Shown here: piece by piece, positions 25,225 through 39,123 of the stretch | Numbering within the stretch: the stretch's first letter is position 1 | Layout: each line of letters begins with the position of its first letter | Assembly: GCF_048128805.1 (NCBI RefSeq) | Contig: NC_136003.1 | Location: 20,604,840-20,668,839, forward strand | Direction: 5' to 3' | Length of the DNA stretch: 64,000 bases | DNA from: Centroberyx gerrardi | Taxonomy: Eukaryota; Chordata; Actinopteri; Beryciformes; Berycidae | The notes under the pieces: generated by a model | Told to the model about the DNA's origin: nothing | The model's database searches: none | Seen by the model: the letters and a program-made list of their open reading frames with translations, nothing else | Translations under genes and position numbers: made by a program

Positions 25225-26376
25225 GCAACTGTCAACATGATAATGAGCAGTGTGTGCTGTTGAATCTGCTTGTGGGCCTGCTGTCTTGTTGATAGTTTGT
25301 CTATTCACTGAGTTGAGCTTCTCTCAGACTGAGCTGCTTGGAATTCATCTATCTCCGTTCCACACACACCTGCACATGTTCAGTCGCCTGTCTGGTCTGC
25401 TATTCTCTGAAACAGGAGCATGTAGACTGGTTCAGCACGTACTAGACTTAACAGCTCCCAATTAGGAACACTTTCAATACAATCTGTGCTTTCATAGAGA
25501 CATTCATCAGCGTTTGAAAGCAGGAGGGGGGCTGGTTAAACAGTGTTCACATGAATATATTTTTCTTTTCACTGAAATTCTGAGAAAAGAGCTCTGACTC
25601 TTGGCCCGGAGGCGGAGAGCTACACTTTGCTTTTTACACCAATCCATCATGTTCAGTCTTCAAAGAGGCCTGATAAGTTTCCATGCCCCAGAGTTGACCT
25701 GCCACGCTGCCCTTGTCTAAATCGCTGTCTATTTGTCTGTTTTATGAGTGATGGTAACTGTCTTCAGCCTTAACCTCTTGTCCGCTCTGCTCTTCTCGCT
25801 GCTTCCACACTGCTGAGATAAAGCTAGAGACAGATTAACTTTGTCAGCGCTCTCCAACCTGTTGAATCATTGATATCGGTGAATCAACAAGAGATTGATG
25901 TGTAGTGTTATTATGGGCAGGAAGAGATTCATCCAGCTCTTCATTTGATAGATATGTTGCCTTTGTTGGCCACAGTTTGGGAGACTCATGATCACAATTG
26001 CAGCCATATTAATAGAAGAGAGTTGAATTTTCACTGATGCAAGAAGTCATCTAATGGAGAGACATTTTTATCATCTGCGGTTGTCATGGAGCTTGCTGAA
26101 AAAACTGCCATGATGACTTGTAGGTAATTACAGGTAATACAGCATATAAGAACTGCATATCTGGGCCTTTCACTGAGCCAGTCTCCCTCTTTTCCAGTTT
26201 ATGTCCTGCTTTACTTTGTAGCGAAGCCACAGATGCAGGTTTATGTTTGTGGTTTCTGCTTTATCAGGCACTCTATCACTGATAGAATACAGAATGTCTA
26301 CTGTGGTGGAAAATATCCATTAGGGATGCGGTTAATGTAAAATACCACAGACCAGGAGACAATTGCGTGCGCTTGT

Positions 26377-26436
<60 letters not shown>

Positions 26437-29400
26437 AGACACACACACACAGATATGCAGGCATGAACACATACACTCTCTTCCCCTTCTCTCTCTTTCT
26501 CCTTTTCCCCACAAACTGAAAAGATTATCAGTTCAGGGCATCGCAATTTTGGTTTGAAACTGAAAACTGGACAACATGTCCCGGCACTCATGTTGTGTGG
26601 TCCTGACAGAGAAATTTGTTGAGAATAGCAGGAACAGAACTTGAGACTTTTATTTGAGAGTGACGACTATACCAGATGCTGCTGGTCCATATCTCAAAAC
26701 TGGGAAAATGGGGATCTAGCTTTGATATTTCCCTGTTGGGTTGCCTCACTGTCTACATAAATGAACATGTTTTGTCGCAGTTATGTTTCATACCAGACAC
26801 TCCCTCGAATTGGTCTGAAAATGTTACAATTTCTGCGAAGACCTTATCACATGGAACACATTTCTCTCTCACAGAGAAACACAGCCAGCCCAAATAAAAG
26901 ACTAAAGAGAGCGATGACAACTGTTTGATGAGAAACATGCAAAGGATAGGCATTCAATTTCATGGGGTTAAGATGGGAGCATTACATAAATTTTGGAAGA
27001 AAAACAAGGTCTTCATCTGCTCCACTAGTATTTGTACACACAGATAAGATTTTGTCTATTAATGGAAAATCAAAACAACTTAAGATTTATGTCTTAGCAG
27101 TATGTGACAGGGTTATATGGGTGAAAAACTCATCCTCAACACAGAGTGCATGGAGTCATTATTTGTGGTTGTACTGTCACATTTGCAACTGTCGAGCAAT
27201 TGTTTTCAGGATTTGGATTGGGAAAATAGCTAATATGTTGAAGAAGCGTACAATTTGGTGCCTTGGTTCAGGATCAGGTAATTTAACATGACCCATAGGG
27301 TACAAATTGTTCAGCAACCATCACAATAAAATATGTTTTAAGCTGCAGTAAACAAGTAGCCTTTTACTTTTGATATCACCATCAAATGACTGAGACTGAA
27401 TCTTAGAATTTGAAAGCCTTGGGTGTGACCAAGATGTTACCTAACTTGTCACCCTCAAACATTTTTTGTCAATGAACTTCGAAATACAATTCAAAATACC
27501 TTTTACTATTTAGGCAGATTTCTACACATCTGAAAACCGACTGGAGATAAGTGTCATTGAGTTGAAAACATCTGGGCAGGGAAAAGCTTCCATTAAAACA
27601 TCTCAATAGACCGCAGAAGGAGGCCAAATTTGAGTTTATTAAATTTCCCCCCCTTATCCACTCCTGCCTTTCACTTATTATGCACTGCATGAATCACATT
27701 GATTGTTTCTATATTCTCCACTGCACCCTTCTCCTCAAAACAAAAGCTGCATTACTGCTTTTCATGGGTACAAGAGGTGATCTCTCCCCATCTTTTCGTT
27801 GTATACGTATAAGTCGCCCTTTTCCCACACTGATTGGAGTGGGTCACTCTATTGTATGGTTTTATTCCTGTTGATGCCTGGTGCTCTCAGCGGCAGTCTG
27901 CCTCCATACAAGTAGAGCTGAGGACCAACATGAGTGGCAGCTCTCTGACATGCATCATCTCCCTCGGTGTGTTTGTATTGAGCAGCTTGTTGAGTTGAGA
28001 GTGGCTCCACTACTCACCCAAACCCATGGTAAAAAGTGGTAAAAGACCACTCAAAGAGTACATACTTGTAAGTGAATAAAATGGTGGATGAGGGGGCAGC
28101 TGAGCAAATGATTCCCCTTAAACTCTTCCTCAGCACCTTGAAGAAAATCATGTCCTGACAAGACAGTGTTTACTTAATAAAATAGAAATCCTCTCCTCAA
28201 CACTCTCCATTCCTCTAAAAAAATGTCTGTTAATTGTCATATTCTGTGTAATTTACATCCGAGTAAGAAACGTAATGGGTCACAGAATTAGTTGGAAATG
28301 CAACAGAAAGCAGTGTATGATTATTTCATGTTCTCCGCCTTGGCTGTAGTTTAATGTCCACTTCCCATCCTTATCAGCATACAGCTGCTAGCAATTTCAT
28401 CCAATAAAATGTAATTTTATTGCGCTGCATTTCCAAACTCTCATGTGCATAGCAAGAGCCAACAGAATGACAAACATCCCGCTGAATATATGCTGCCTTA
28501 ATTCAATTTATTGTAAGGGACATTTGTTTGGAATAATGTATTTGGCAACACTTTGTAGTTACACAAAACTAGCTACAATATACTGTACATTGCAAACACA
28601 AGCCAGCTAAAATACAGCTGCTATTCCTGCAGCTGCAGCTGAAATATCCCAAAAAACTCTGATTCTTCAGTTTTGTCAGTAGGTGAAACCAGTTCCTCCA
28701 AACATTCTGGAAACCACAAAGATTCTCTCTCTCCATCTGATGATATTTCCCCTCTGCTCCAAGAACAGGACGATGGACCAAATGTATAGCGATGCATCCC
28801 ATTACATACACATAATTCTTCTTTTCCCTTCTCTTTACTTATTTCATTGCCTGTTTCTCGCTGGGTGGCAACGGTGCTGATCTCCTTGGTTTGGCACAAC
28901 AACAGAGGCCAGAGAGTGAGCGCCGGCCTCACATCATGGAAAAGTTTGTGGGATGGAGAATGAGAGTCAGGACGCTCTCAGGAGGTCTGACTGTGCATCT
29001 TCCCAAGCCTACATGCTTCCCCTCTCCGCTCCACACCGACTCCAGCCTCAAGCCCTCTGCAGCCAGTGAGCTTCATGTAAACAGGAACCAAAGCCAAGGG
29101 GGAGAACATGACAAAGCCATTATGTAAGAACAATAGTGAGGCCTTTCACCTCTAGTCATTCAAGACTGGAGGACCAGAGCATCCAGCCATTGATCTGATT
29201 TCAGCATCTGCTCCAGAACCAAGTCCTCATAGTATCAAAAACTTCAAAACGTGCTGTTGATCAGTGTCTTTTGTATGTAAATCTGCTTACAATAGCTTAC
29301 TGGAATATGTATGAACTACAAACAAAAGATCTCAAAGTGGTCGGCCCAGTTTCTCTTAGCAATTATCTCTGTCTTCTGTGCTTGTCTGGATCTCTGTGTC

Positions 29401-30160
29401 TCTAATTGAGAAGCCGAGCTAACGAGCTCTTTGTATCTGACAGGGAAAGTGGAATATCCCACAGCTCAGATGCAGAGACGCGGGGTGATAAGGAGAGAGA
29501 AAAACAAGGAGCTGCTACTGGCTGCTGTTAATGATGATGATGAAAAACGGCAGGACCCAGCAGGTTGTGTTGAACCTCAGCATTAACAGATTATGGGTTA
29601 GGGGCTCTTGGGTCATCAGTCCAGGGAGACTGGAAATGTTTCCTCAATTTCTCGTTGTTGTTTTTGTTTTCAAAAGAACAAAGAATATTAGGCCACTGCG
29701 CTTATGTCATCCAGCCTGTTCGGAAAGGTCAGTCATGACTGCTAGATCTAAAATAACAACAGTAGCAGTAATGGAGACATGTTGTGTTATATATCCAAAT
29801 GTTCAAGGCCCATTTTCCCTGTCAGAGTAATTTAGCAGTTTACTTTAATTTCAGTCCATTTTGGCCCTTGCAGCGGGAAGTGAAGTTACAAAAGCATAAC
29901 GATGACTGAAATCTGAAGGTTTGCATTCATCATTATGCTTAATAACATCAGTGGACGTACAGGAGCTATTAGTGGACAGACGGACCAAGGTAATCATATT
30001 GCTTATCAACCTGATATAGCCTAGACACTGAGTCAAAGACACTGAACCCTATTCCCTTTCGTCTTTCCTTTTTTAGAGACGTGACTAGATAGATGGGCTA
30101 CTGCTAAAAGAACTTTGTGGTTTATTCCACTTGTATTACAGTTGTTTTGTTCTAACTCTC
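25225..30160. other. Start of the gene desert, no gene seen
   Basis: No open frame here shows recognisable protein motifs or a convincing exon chain. The only strong local structure is the (AC)n at 26379-26450. Confidence 0.5.
26379..26450. repeat. (AC)n microsatellite
   Basis: About 35 AC units with two single-base interruptions (agacacagac) near 26431-26440. Confidence 0.95.
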
Positions 30161-30177
30161 ACACGAGATTAAGTGTT

Positions 30178-30560
30178 AAAGGGTAACTTCGGTATTTTTC
30201 AACCAGGACCCTATTTTCCCATCTTTTTGTGTCTAAGTGACTAAAGGGGACGACATTTTTTTTAACTGGTCCAGTATTGAGCGAGATCGCTTCAGCCGGC
30301 AGCCGCGAAACGAGTTGCAATGTAATCCAACGGGGCAAATCGCACCGTCAATGTACGTCCACTAAAAGTGCTTGTTTTTGCCACTGACAGGCTCAGATTG
30401 TTATTATAAGTGTCCGACAACATTATGGAAAGGACCCTACAGAGAAATGAAACGTTTTTCTTCACCTTTCGCTTGATCCGGTCTGTGTGTAACTTCCTGC
30501 AACAACTCAACTCTCGCGAGACTTGAGCGAGACTTGGTTACACACAGACCGGATAGGACA
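30178..30560. mobile_element. DNA-transposon-like dispersed repeat
   Basis: It begins ggtaacttcggtatttttc, which I recognise as a frequent terminal phrase of fish DNA-transposon/MITE copies. The interior has no coding frame. The right part carries a perfect 17-bp inverted repeat (30477-30493 and 30537-30553) enclosing tctcgcgaga at 30512-30521. The matching distal terminus was not found, so the copy may be truncated or composite. Confidence 0.55.
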
Positions 30561-31640
30561 AAAGAATTTCACAAGTTCAATAAAGTAGTACTACTGTTAC
30601 TACTACTAGTAGTAGTACTACTGACACACAAAGGAATTCATCAGGCACAGGCTGGGGAAATTGGCATTGAGGTCACGAGTGTGAGACCACTTCTAAGTAT
30701 GTACTTTATGAACATTAACATAAATCAACACTCGAGCCACTGCATCGCAAAATTAAAACAGCCTCTTTAAATTAGTGAACTGATTAATGACCCTGAGAGA
30801 GTAACGGTCTGTCCTGCGCTTCATTCACATCAATGACTCACAGTTGTCTGAGACTGACATCCAGCTACTTCTGTGATCAGCCAGATGATTTTATTACCCT
30901 AATAATCATTTGGAGACATACGCTTCATGTTGGACATTGCTTAACTCTTGACCGATGATTTTTAATATTGGTCTTCTTGTGTTAAAAGGTAATGTGGAGT
31001 TGAACTGGGATCTATTTTGATCATTCTTGAAGACATAATCTCATCACTCGAAGGCTGCTGAGCCGGTTCCAGTGGCTCAGTACTTTGCAGCGTGCGGAGG
31101 CTCCAGCTGTAAGCGCTGTGTACTCTGGCCGCCTCATGCAGCCCACTCCTCCTGTGGTGAAAATGCGGCGAGAGTGGCTTTCCATTCCAACAGGATACAT
31201 TGCATTCACCACCCACCCGAACGCCACAGCGCTTTCCCTCTCACATACTGTATGTTCTCATGTCTGTGGGAGCAAATAACCCCTCTCTCCAGGGAAAGAA
31301 ATTTGTATTGAACGGGCACGCAAGAGAAAACTTTTGCCATATTTGGCCTGGAAGCTCAAAGTGTGATAGAGTACTTTATTAGACTTTGTTAAGTAGAAAA
31401 AGGATTGTAAGGGTCATCTAGAAAAAAGAGAATCTGTGAACACTTTATTAAACAGTCTCATTCTCAAATCGTGGTAATGTGGGCAATACAAAACAAAATG
31501 GATCTCATTTTCAATCTCATTCAGTTTGTTTGTGATACGGGACATTCACTATCGAAACCACATATGTCATCAATCACCAAGCATGCCAATCATATCCCAA
31601 CCTCATCCCAAACTGGACTCTGCCTTGTGTTTGATACCTC

Positions 31641-31816
31641 TAGCATTTTGACTGGTCATAATGTAATTAGAGATATCTTAAATTAGCATTTCGACTAGTC
31701 ATAATGTAATTAGAGATATCTTAAATTAGCATTTCAGTTGGTCATAATGTAATGAGAAATATCTTAAATGCTAATTTACAATATCTCTCATTACATTATG
31801 ACTAGCCAAAATGCTA
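31641..31816. repeat. 43-bp direct repeat array with an inverted fourth copy
   Basis: Three head-to-tail copies of a unit starting tagcattt and containing gtcataatgtaat start at 31641, 31684 and 31727, an exact 43-bp period. A fourth copy in reverse orientation follows at 31770-31816, so copies 3 and 4 form a hairpin with arms of about 43 nt. Copies differ by only a few bases. Confidence 0.9.
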
Positions 31817-31895
31817 CTTTAAAATATTTCAGATATCTGTAATGAGAACTCCTGGAACTACCACTACTAGGCCTATACCACTGCAGCAGCTGTAG

Positions 31896-31915
31896 TAGCA
31901 GCAGCAGCAGCAGCA
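31896..31915. repeat. (GCA)n trinucleotide run
   Basis: Six to seven uninterrupted gca/cag units in non-coding DNA. Confidence 0.8.
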
Positions 31916-32044
31916 GTGTTGTTGCTTGCCACTACTGACTAACTACCACCCGGCTTAAAAGTACTGCTGCAGCAGCACCCAGCACATTCCCTGGAGCCCC
32001 TGGTAAAGCTCTTACTGTGGACTTTGACAAGGGCCGACAACCCT

Positions 32045-32095
32045 ATAGATAAGATAAGATAGCATTAATGCCCTTGGGGAAATTCAGGAAAAGTA
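32045..32095. repeat. GATAAGATAAGA-type retroposon tail
   Basis: ataagataagatagcattaa followed by tgcccttggggaaattca matches a very common teleost LINE/SINE 3' tail ('gataagata...ccc...ggggaaattc'). Family from memory. Confidence 0.55.
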
Positions 32096-32127
32096 GCTGG
32101 TGAAGCTACTTTTATTAGTTTTTTTGT

Positions 32128-32548
32128 TTTTTTTCTAGTTAATTTTGATAGTTTGGACTGGGTGGCGGGTTTGCGTCTCTTTGCACCAACCACCAGCTCT
32201 TCAAGGAACCGCCATCGCTAACCGCCAGACCACTCCTTTAGAGTGGCAGGTTGGCTTCAGCGGGTCTCGAACCACACCTCAATCGTGACCGCCAGACCAC
32301 CGTTTGTAGGCTCCTGGCTGGCAGGCTAGCTTCAGTGAGAGGCGAACCGCGTCTGCTCGTACCAACCACCACCTCTTCAACGAACCGTCATCGCTAACCG
32401 CCAGACCACACCTTTGGAGCAGTTGGCAGGTTGGCTTCAGTGGGACGCGAATGCCGCCTCTTCGTACCGACCACCACCTCTTCAACGAACCGCATTCGCT
32501 AGCCGCCACGCCACCTGGTCCAAACTATCAAAAGTAACTAGAAAAAAA
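32128..32548. mobile_element. Element with 40-bp terminal inverted repeats and internal tandem array
   Basis: The arms at 32128-32167 and 32509-32548 are inverted copies of each other with about 3 mismatches in 40. Between them lie about three and a half diverged copies of a roughly 100-bp unit (starting near 32183, 32287 [5' part missing], 32358 and 32461) that carry aaccgccagaccac and ggcaggttggcttcag. On the minus strand the units read tggcggttagcg, resembling a tRNA A-box region, and one copy has ggttcgagacc, an exact RNA-polymerase-III B-box consensus. No protein motif is present in the short minus frame. It looks like a non-autonomous element built around tRNA-like repeats. Confidence 0.7.
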
Positions 32549-35500
32549 TAAATAAATAAAGAGAAAGTCTCCAAACACGCCCATCAAGCGTCCAATAGCT
32601 ACTGGTCTGAAATGACGTGTAGAAAGGTTCCCAAAGAGAGCCTCTTGCCGTGGTCCAAGCATCAGCTTTACCAGCACCCAGGGGAGCAGACCTTACCGTG
32701 GTAAGGCCTGAAGCTCAAGACCTTGAGCGGGGCCTTTTATGCCCTGGGCTGCTGCGACCAAGCAAGTCAGAATTCTGATTGTGCTGTCATCAGTGCAGCT
32801 GAGACAGGCTCTGATTGGTAGAGCACAGTCCAGCTCCATCCAATGATGTCATAATTGGTTAGAATGGCGAAGCGAAGCCGTGTTCTGATGGGTTCCGATT
32901 GAATGCCCAAAATGAGTTTGGATTATTAGAACTTTATATACTATAGAACTTTATTTCTATTTGGAGTAGGCTGGAAAAGTCAAACTTTTCAAGACAAATG
33001 GATGTAAAATAAGTCAAAATTTATGTGCAATTAGATGTCACATGCTTCTTAGGTAGGTGTGTGTGTAGGTGTGTGTGTGTGTGTGATATAGGCCTAAATG
33101 TTGTCTAACAGCATTTGAAGCATACACACGGCACCAAGCCTCCAGCCGGTCCAGCTGCACCACGATGAAAGCGCGAACAACTCAGAGAAATTAGAGAAAT
33201 TGTGTGGCCAAAATGTTGGACAAATGTTATCACTCTCAAACTGAATGAGCGAGCTCTAGATAGAAGGAATGGCAGTTTGTAATAGCTAAATCTGAGTTTC
33301 AGATTACTTTGAACCTGTAAAAGGTTTACGTTTGTATTGTTTGTGCGTACCGAGAGGTGGGGGGCCCAATAGGACATGTGTGCCCAGGGGCCCTGTGGTT
33401 GGTTAATCCGGCCCTGTCTGTGGTCCTCTATACAAGCAGACCAGATGAGAGTAGAGTGATTTAGCTTCAAAGTGTGTACATTATCAGATCATGAATCAAT
33501 TTGACAGCATCTGTACATTAGCTGGATACTAATAAATCTAGATTGTGCACATGTATTACGTAAGACTGCTCCTGTAAAATTCATGAACATTATCTTGATT
33601 TGATCCTGAACAGGACTTAGTTTTGACAACAGTGACACACAGATCCTAAGTTATGGTAGCAGCATGCAACTAATACCAACTGAGCTGAAGATATCCACTG
33701 CATTCCTTTAAGACAGATACTACAGACCAGCGCACACTTGTACCTCTACACATTAGTCTTTAGAAGGCCAACGGCAAAATTTTGCTTTTGAGCTGGATAT
33801 TGCAGAGTGCATCAGATGAATGGACTGACCATTGGATGACCTGTTGAGGGGTTTAAATTTAGTGATTTAATGCTTCTCTATGCAGACCTGAGAGCCAAAT
33901 TTGATGAGATGTACAATTGTACAATCTGTCTCTGAGTTTATATAGACCAAATATATTAAAAGAATATCATTCCTGGAAAGTTGCTGCCAAAGATAAGACT
34001 TTGAACTTTACTTGTAAACATTTTTTTTGAGATATGTATACGAAAATCAAATCAAACATCTCTCTTGCAGTCACAGCATACTGTATATTTAAATGTAACA
34101 GTTGAAAAAGATGGTATGTAGAGATAAAATGTAAAAATATTTGTATTTTTTTTCTCATGTTTGCCACATTTCTGCACTATTTATGTTGTTTATGTTATCA
34201 GTCAGCTTTGTTAGAATTAGATCTATTGATAAGGAGCGCTGAGGCTTAATCTACCGAAGCGGCTGACAGATCGCTGTCTCTGCACACATAATAGCATAAA
34301 TGTTTATTCATCTCTCTTGTATGTTATTAGCCAAGAGTGTCAAAACACATCAGATATTTCAAGGAATCTAAGATGAATAACATAGTTCCAATGTTTTTCA
34401 TTTTTTATGTGATCTTATGTGCAGCCTCATTAAAGTTTGACATAACGCAGCATGAAACCACAGAATACCAAACCAAATTTAGTTAACATTTCAGACAGTC
34501 TTAATAATACAATATGCATTTGACCTGACCCCACCAGCTTTTACCTTGGGGAGATCTGTCCCTTATGCTAAACACAGCGTGTCTTTGGCTCTATAAAGGG
34601 ACTAATATATCCTTGTGAGACACGCAGTGAGTTAAATTAAAATGAATTAAACTAAACTCAGCACACTGTTTTCCCTTCAATTAAGCCTTGTTTGTTGTAA
34701 ACTGGGCTGACATTTAGTCCAAATAAATCTCTCAGGTTATTTAAAATAAAGTCACCACTTTTCCCAGCATCCTCCCCACTCTACCTCTGTTTTAGTTTTT
34801 GCATATATGTGCCTGGGGACAGTTCTTTATCCATTAACACATAAGCACAGTCAAATGTTGTTGCGTGGCCACATTAAAAAACAATCGCTTTCATTTCCTT
34901 TCCTTGCATGTTTTGCCACCGTAGCCAAATTGATGTGATTTAAAATAAACAGTAGATTCACCCATGAATGCATATTTCAGATAATGGGAATAACAGCTGC
35001 AGTTATAGCTAAAACGTTCTTTTGTGCACACACGGGAGCGGCTTGTTCCTGACGTCTTTAACCTCGTCATTACAAACCCAATATGCCTCTTCTATTAGAC
35101 AGCGGAAGGGCACAGTTAGCAGGATATTGTTTTGCTCACACCTTGGCCTTTGATATGGAGGCAATCCCGACGGAGGCGGATGTCAATCATTAGCAGAGGT
35201 CGATATTTTCACATTTTCCAAAAATGTGACAGGTCAATAGGTCCAGGCTCAATGCATTCTCAGTGACACACTGTGCTGCAAAAGGCCAAGGGCAGGCTGC
35301 TGAGTTTATTACAGCATTACTTGGCTCTACAGGGTTTGACTTCTTGTGTTCGTACAGCAGACAGTCAATTTTATCCCCTTTTTTTCCTCTGATGTATTCA
35401 ACCAAGAGGTATTTTTTCTGTTTTTGAGTAATGGAATTACCACCACTTACATGTATAAATTCAAGTAATATAAACAAAAGTTGTGTTTTGAAAGTATCTG

Positions 35501-36220
35501 TGGGCCTGTCTGTTTTTATGTGGCCATTGAAGTGATTTATCACTGTGTTTGGTTTAATTCAGCACCGGTGCTTAATTTAATTTTGTTAACTAATGAGGTG
35601 CACTTTGGCCGTGTTGTACTCAGTTGTGGCCAAAAAAGGTGATGGAATGCGTCATACTCTCTGTGTGCGCCTGTTTCCCCGTTTGGGCTCCTGATGACAG
35701 TAATTCAGATACAGGAGTGGCGGGAATAGAGGATATGATTGCCTCTGCAGCTGAACATCAGCCGTTCTCATCGCTGTGGTTATTTGCATTTTATGTACAG
35801 TGATTCTCGGACGAAAAAATCCCAGGGGAGAGAACGGAGCAGGTAAATGAGCCAGAGAAATGACACTAGAGAGATATGGCGGGGCCTGAATGGGAACACT
35901 GCCGGTGCTTATCAAATATAGCCAATGGAACATGATTACTACCGATTCACAGACTCGCAGGGTGGAGTTTCAAACATCGGAACCCGGATGCGATCTCACC
36001 GCGCTTCTGTCTGCCAGCGGTGTCTAATGCAGCCGATGGTGAGCATGCCACATTAATAGGCCCATTAATCCCACTCAGCACAGGACAACAAGCCTCTTGA
36101 TTCCCTAATTGATGAATTATTCCTATTGAGACTCACTCTCACAGAAGACATTCAAACACTGCTGAGTGGGAATGTCAAAACTATACACAACAGCCTGTTT
36201 GTGTGTGTAAGAGCATGTAT

Positions 36221-36228
<8 letters not shown>

Positions 36229-36259
<31 letters not shown>
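36229..36259. repeat. (GT)n microsatellite
   Basis: About 15 GT units, preceded by imperfect GT-rich sequence from 36199. Confidence 0.9.
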
Positions 36260-36260
<1 letters not shown>

Positions 36261-39078
36261 TTATTATTACTCAATTGACTTTTTAAGGTGGTGAATGGTG
36301 CTTTGCCCTCCAAAAAGAACTGGCACGCCAAGACCAAATCTATCCACTAACTGTAAGTGTGAGGAGGCGGCAAGAGGTGAGCTCTTGGCAGAGTGAGGCA
36401 GCCTGGCACACACACACTCTACTGTTTTGCACCTCCGACATCGACTGATGGATCCCAGCCAGCAGCACAAGTCCTCTTTGTACGGTGAAGTAGAGGCACG
36501 GTCTGCCGTTCCCTGTTCTCTGTCACGGACAAACAGCAGGAACTCCATCCTGTCACTTTCTCATGCTGAATGTGGAGGCGGGTGGGTTAGGGGGTTAAAG
36601 GAGGTGTGTGCCCCCACCCACACACACACGCACACCTAATCACACATATTTACACCTTGTCATGCACCTTGTGTGTGTGCGTCTATGCAGATGCGCCATG
36701 TGTACACACTATCACACTTGGATACATTCTGAATGAAACAGAAAAGCCAAGATCAAAGTCTAAGAGACTTGGTTCATGACATTATTTTTTTTTTTTCAAT
36801 TACCCATACTCCCTAGAGGAGTAGAGGTATATGAGTCATTTCCTTGCATGTTCCAGGTGCCTGAATCATCCTCATCAGTGTCTTTTTGTTCATGACCGTG
36901 GGTGGGATGTTAAAATCAGAATTAGATGTCCAAAGGTGAAGAGACACCAGCGTAACTACACTGCGACCTATTTTGGGGGATGAATTCATTTATTTGATGT
37001 AAATCAGCTTGGATAAGCCTCGCGAATTTCAGCGACACTAAATATTTTCCTATGCTTCATTTAATCTAAGGCTAATGTGTATTCAATTACAGTTACAATT
37101 ACACAGTCTTTATAGAGTTCTGCCAAGTAAATCAACTTTGCTTTTTTATATTATAAGCTCCCAGATGCTGTTAAGAGTGCGTTGCCCTATAAGAATCTGG
37201 ATGCAAATAAAACATATTCATTAAACAGTGCGGTGAAAGCCACTTTGCAATCGCAGCGCTTGCGTGTGGAAGAACAGGAAGAGCCCATCAGCTCTCTACT
37301 TATCATTCCACTGCTCTCGTTGCCCTGTTGGTGTTTTCATTAGTGCCTCCGCTGTGCCAATGTTGTTTTTCATAGCCACATGACAAAACACCTCACGCTG
37401 CAGACCGCACCAAAGAAAAAAGATTAATTACATCTCAGCAGTGCCTTTGTCTTCCCCAGATTCCCCCAGAACCTGTTAACATGCATGGTGTGGAATGAAA
37501 ACAAAGTGAAACATGCATGATCAAACAGGGCAATCTTCTTGTCGGGGCTACTGCTGGTGCCATGGCATGACCGACACTGTTAATGCTGGAGCAAGCACGG
37601 GGAAACAGCCCACAGAAAACTGCCCCCCCCCTCCCAAAAAATAAACCCTCCAGCACTAGGAAAGGGCTTGTGAGGATTTGAAGTAGTGTTAGGATAAGGC
37701 TTGCATAAACTAGTTGACCTTTATATAATGAAATGCAGATGAGGAAGTGTGAGTTATTCGAGAGAGGATGGAGAAAAACTTGAAAGGTCACTTAACAATG
37801 CTGTGTGAAGTTAGCAGCTTTCTAAGGCTTGAGTCGAGAAGACAAACAAACTTGTTTGTTTGATTAGAACACGATGGTCTAATCAACACTACACTCGATG
37901 GTCTTTTATAATGCATGCCATAGTCTAATTATGCATTATGTATTCTGTTAGTGTAGAATATCATTGGTCCACTTTGGCACTTTGTATTTCTGGGTCCTTG
38001 TTGTTGTTTGGTGGTGTATTTTTCTTATTCCTGTGGCCAAATGTTTTGTGTCAGTCCCTCAGAATCAAAGAGCAAGGGCCTCTTTCTAGACTCACCATTT
38101 TGCACCGATGTTCCAGGCATTTCCAACAACAACCGAAAAGTTCCTATTAGAGAGGCAGGAACATAATAGATCAACAGCAGAGCCATTTAGGCCGACTCAT
38201 GTTTCAAGGCGATGTTATCGAATGGTGCGGTCAAAACAGAGCAGTCGCCTCTATCTGCTGCAAGGAGCAGGTCATTTGTGATTTTAACGAGGGCTCAGTA
38301 CTGTGGACGGCTCTAAAAATACATTAATGCAGGAGAAGTCCTACATCTTTCTGTATATCAACTTTTAATCCCAGATGACACCAAGGCATCAAATCTTCAA
38401 TCCACCGGTCTATCAACTTATTAGCTGTGTCACCGGACACTGACCAGACATGAGCCTCCTGTAACCTCTTTATTTAAACACTTTAAATACAAAACCACAG
38501 CAAAAGTCACTTCTAAGTCTTTATATAACCCACTCCAAAAACACCCGCCCTCTTTTAGAAATTGCCGAATAATTGGTTGCTACATCATAGGTTTTTCTTC
38601 CTGCTTCACAGTGACAGCCCTGGCCTGTGGCACCAGTGATGTAACACGGCTCTAAATTAGGAAGAGCTCTATTACAACTGGCAGTAATTTGTACTGACTC
38701 AGCGCCGGGGGATCATGCCTTTAAGGTTAACATATTAGACCTTAACATGAAAGTCAGACATCCTCCGCTGTGGTTTTGCATGCCAGGTGTTTGTGTTTTT
38801 ATCTCTCTGCCTTGCTGACATTTTTAGCGGCTGTGTGTATTTACACCCAAATCCATCACATCCACATTTAAAGGGGCCAAACTGAAAATGGAGCATAGTG
38901 GCAGTGATGTGAGTTACGGTGCTGCCTGACAGTTGTGAGCACATCGTCTCCACTAGAAAGTCATATTGTTCAGAAATCGATAATTCATTAACAACAAAAA
39001 AGGCTTGAATTGGGGCTTTAAAAAATTGGATGATTCTTGAGTGTCTTGTTATACCTCTGATTACCATTCTGATTTGTG

Positions 39079-39123
39079 ATGATGATGATGATGGTGGCGA
39101 TGATGATGATGATGATGATGATG
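39079..39123. repeat. (GAT)n trinucleotide repeat
   Basis: About 14 gat units interrupted by ggtggc near 39093-39098. Confidence 0.9.

Noticed and set aside
26276-26591. Val/Cys repeat frames
   Set aside because: Translations of the CA/GT microsatellite at 26379-26450.
32279-32509. Repeat protein with LKRWW motifs on the minus strand
   Set aside because: The apparent protein repeats mirror the DNA tandem array inside the inverted-repeat element; there is no independent sign of coding.
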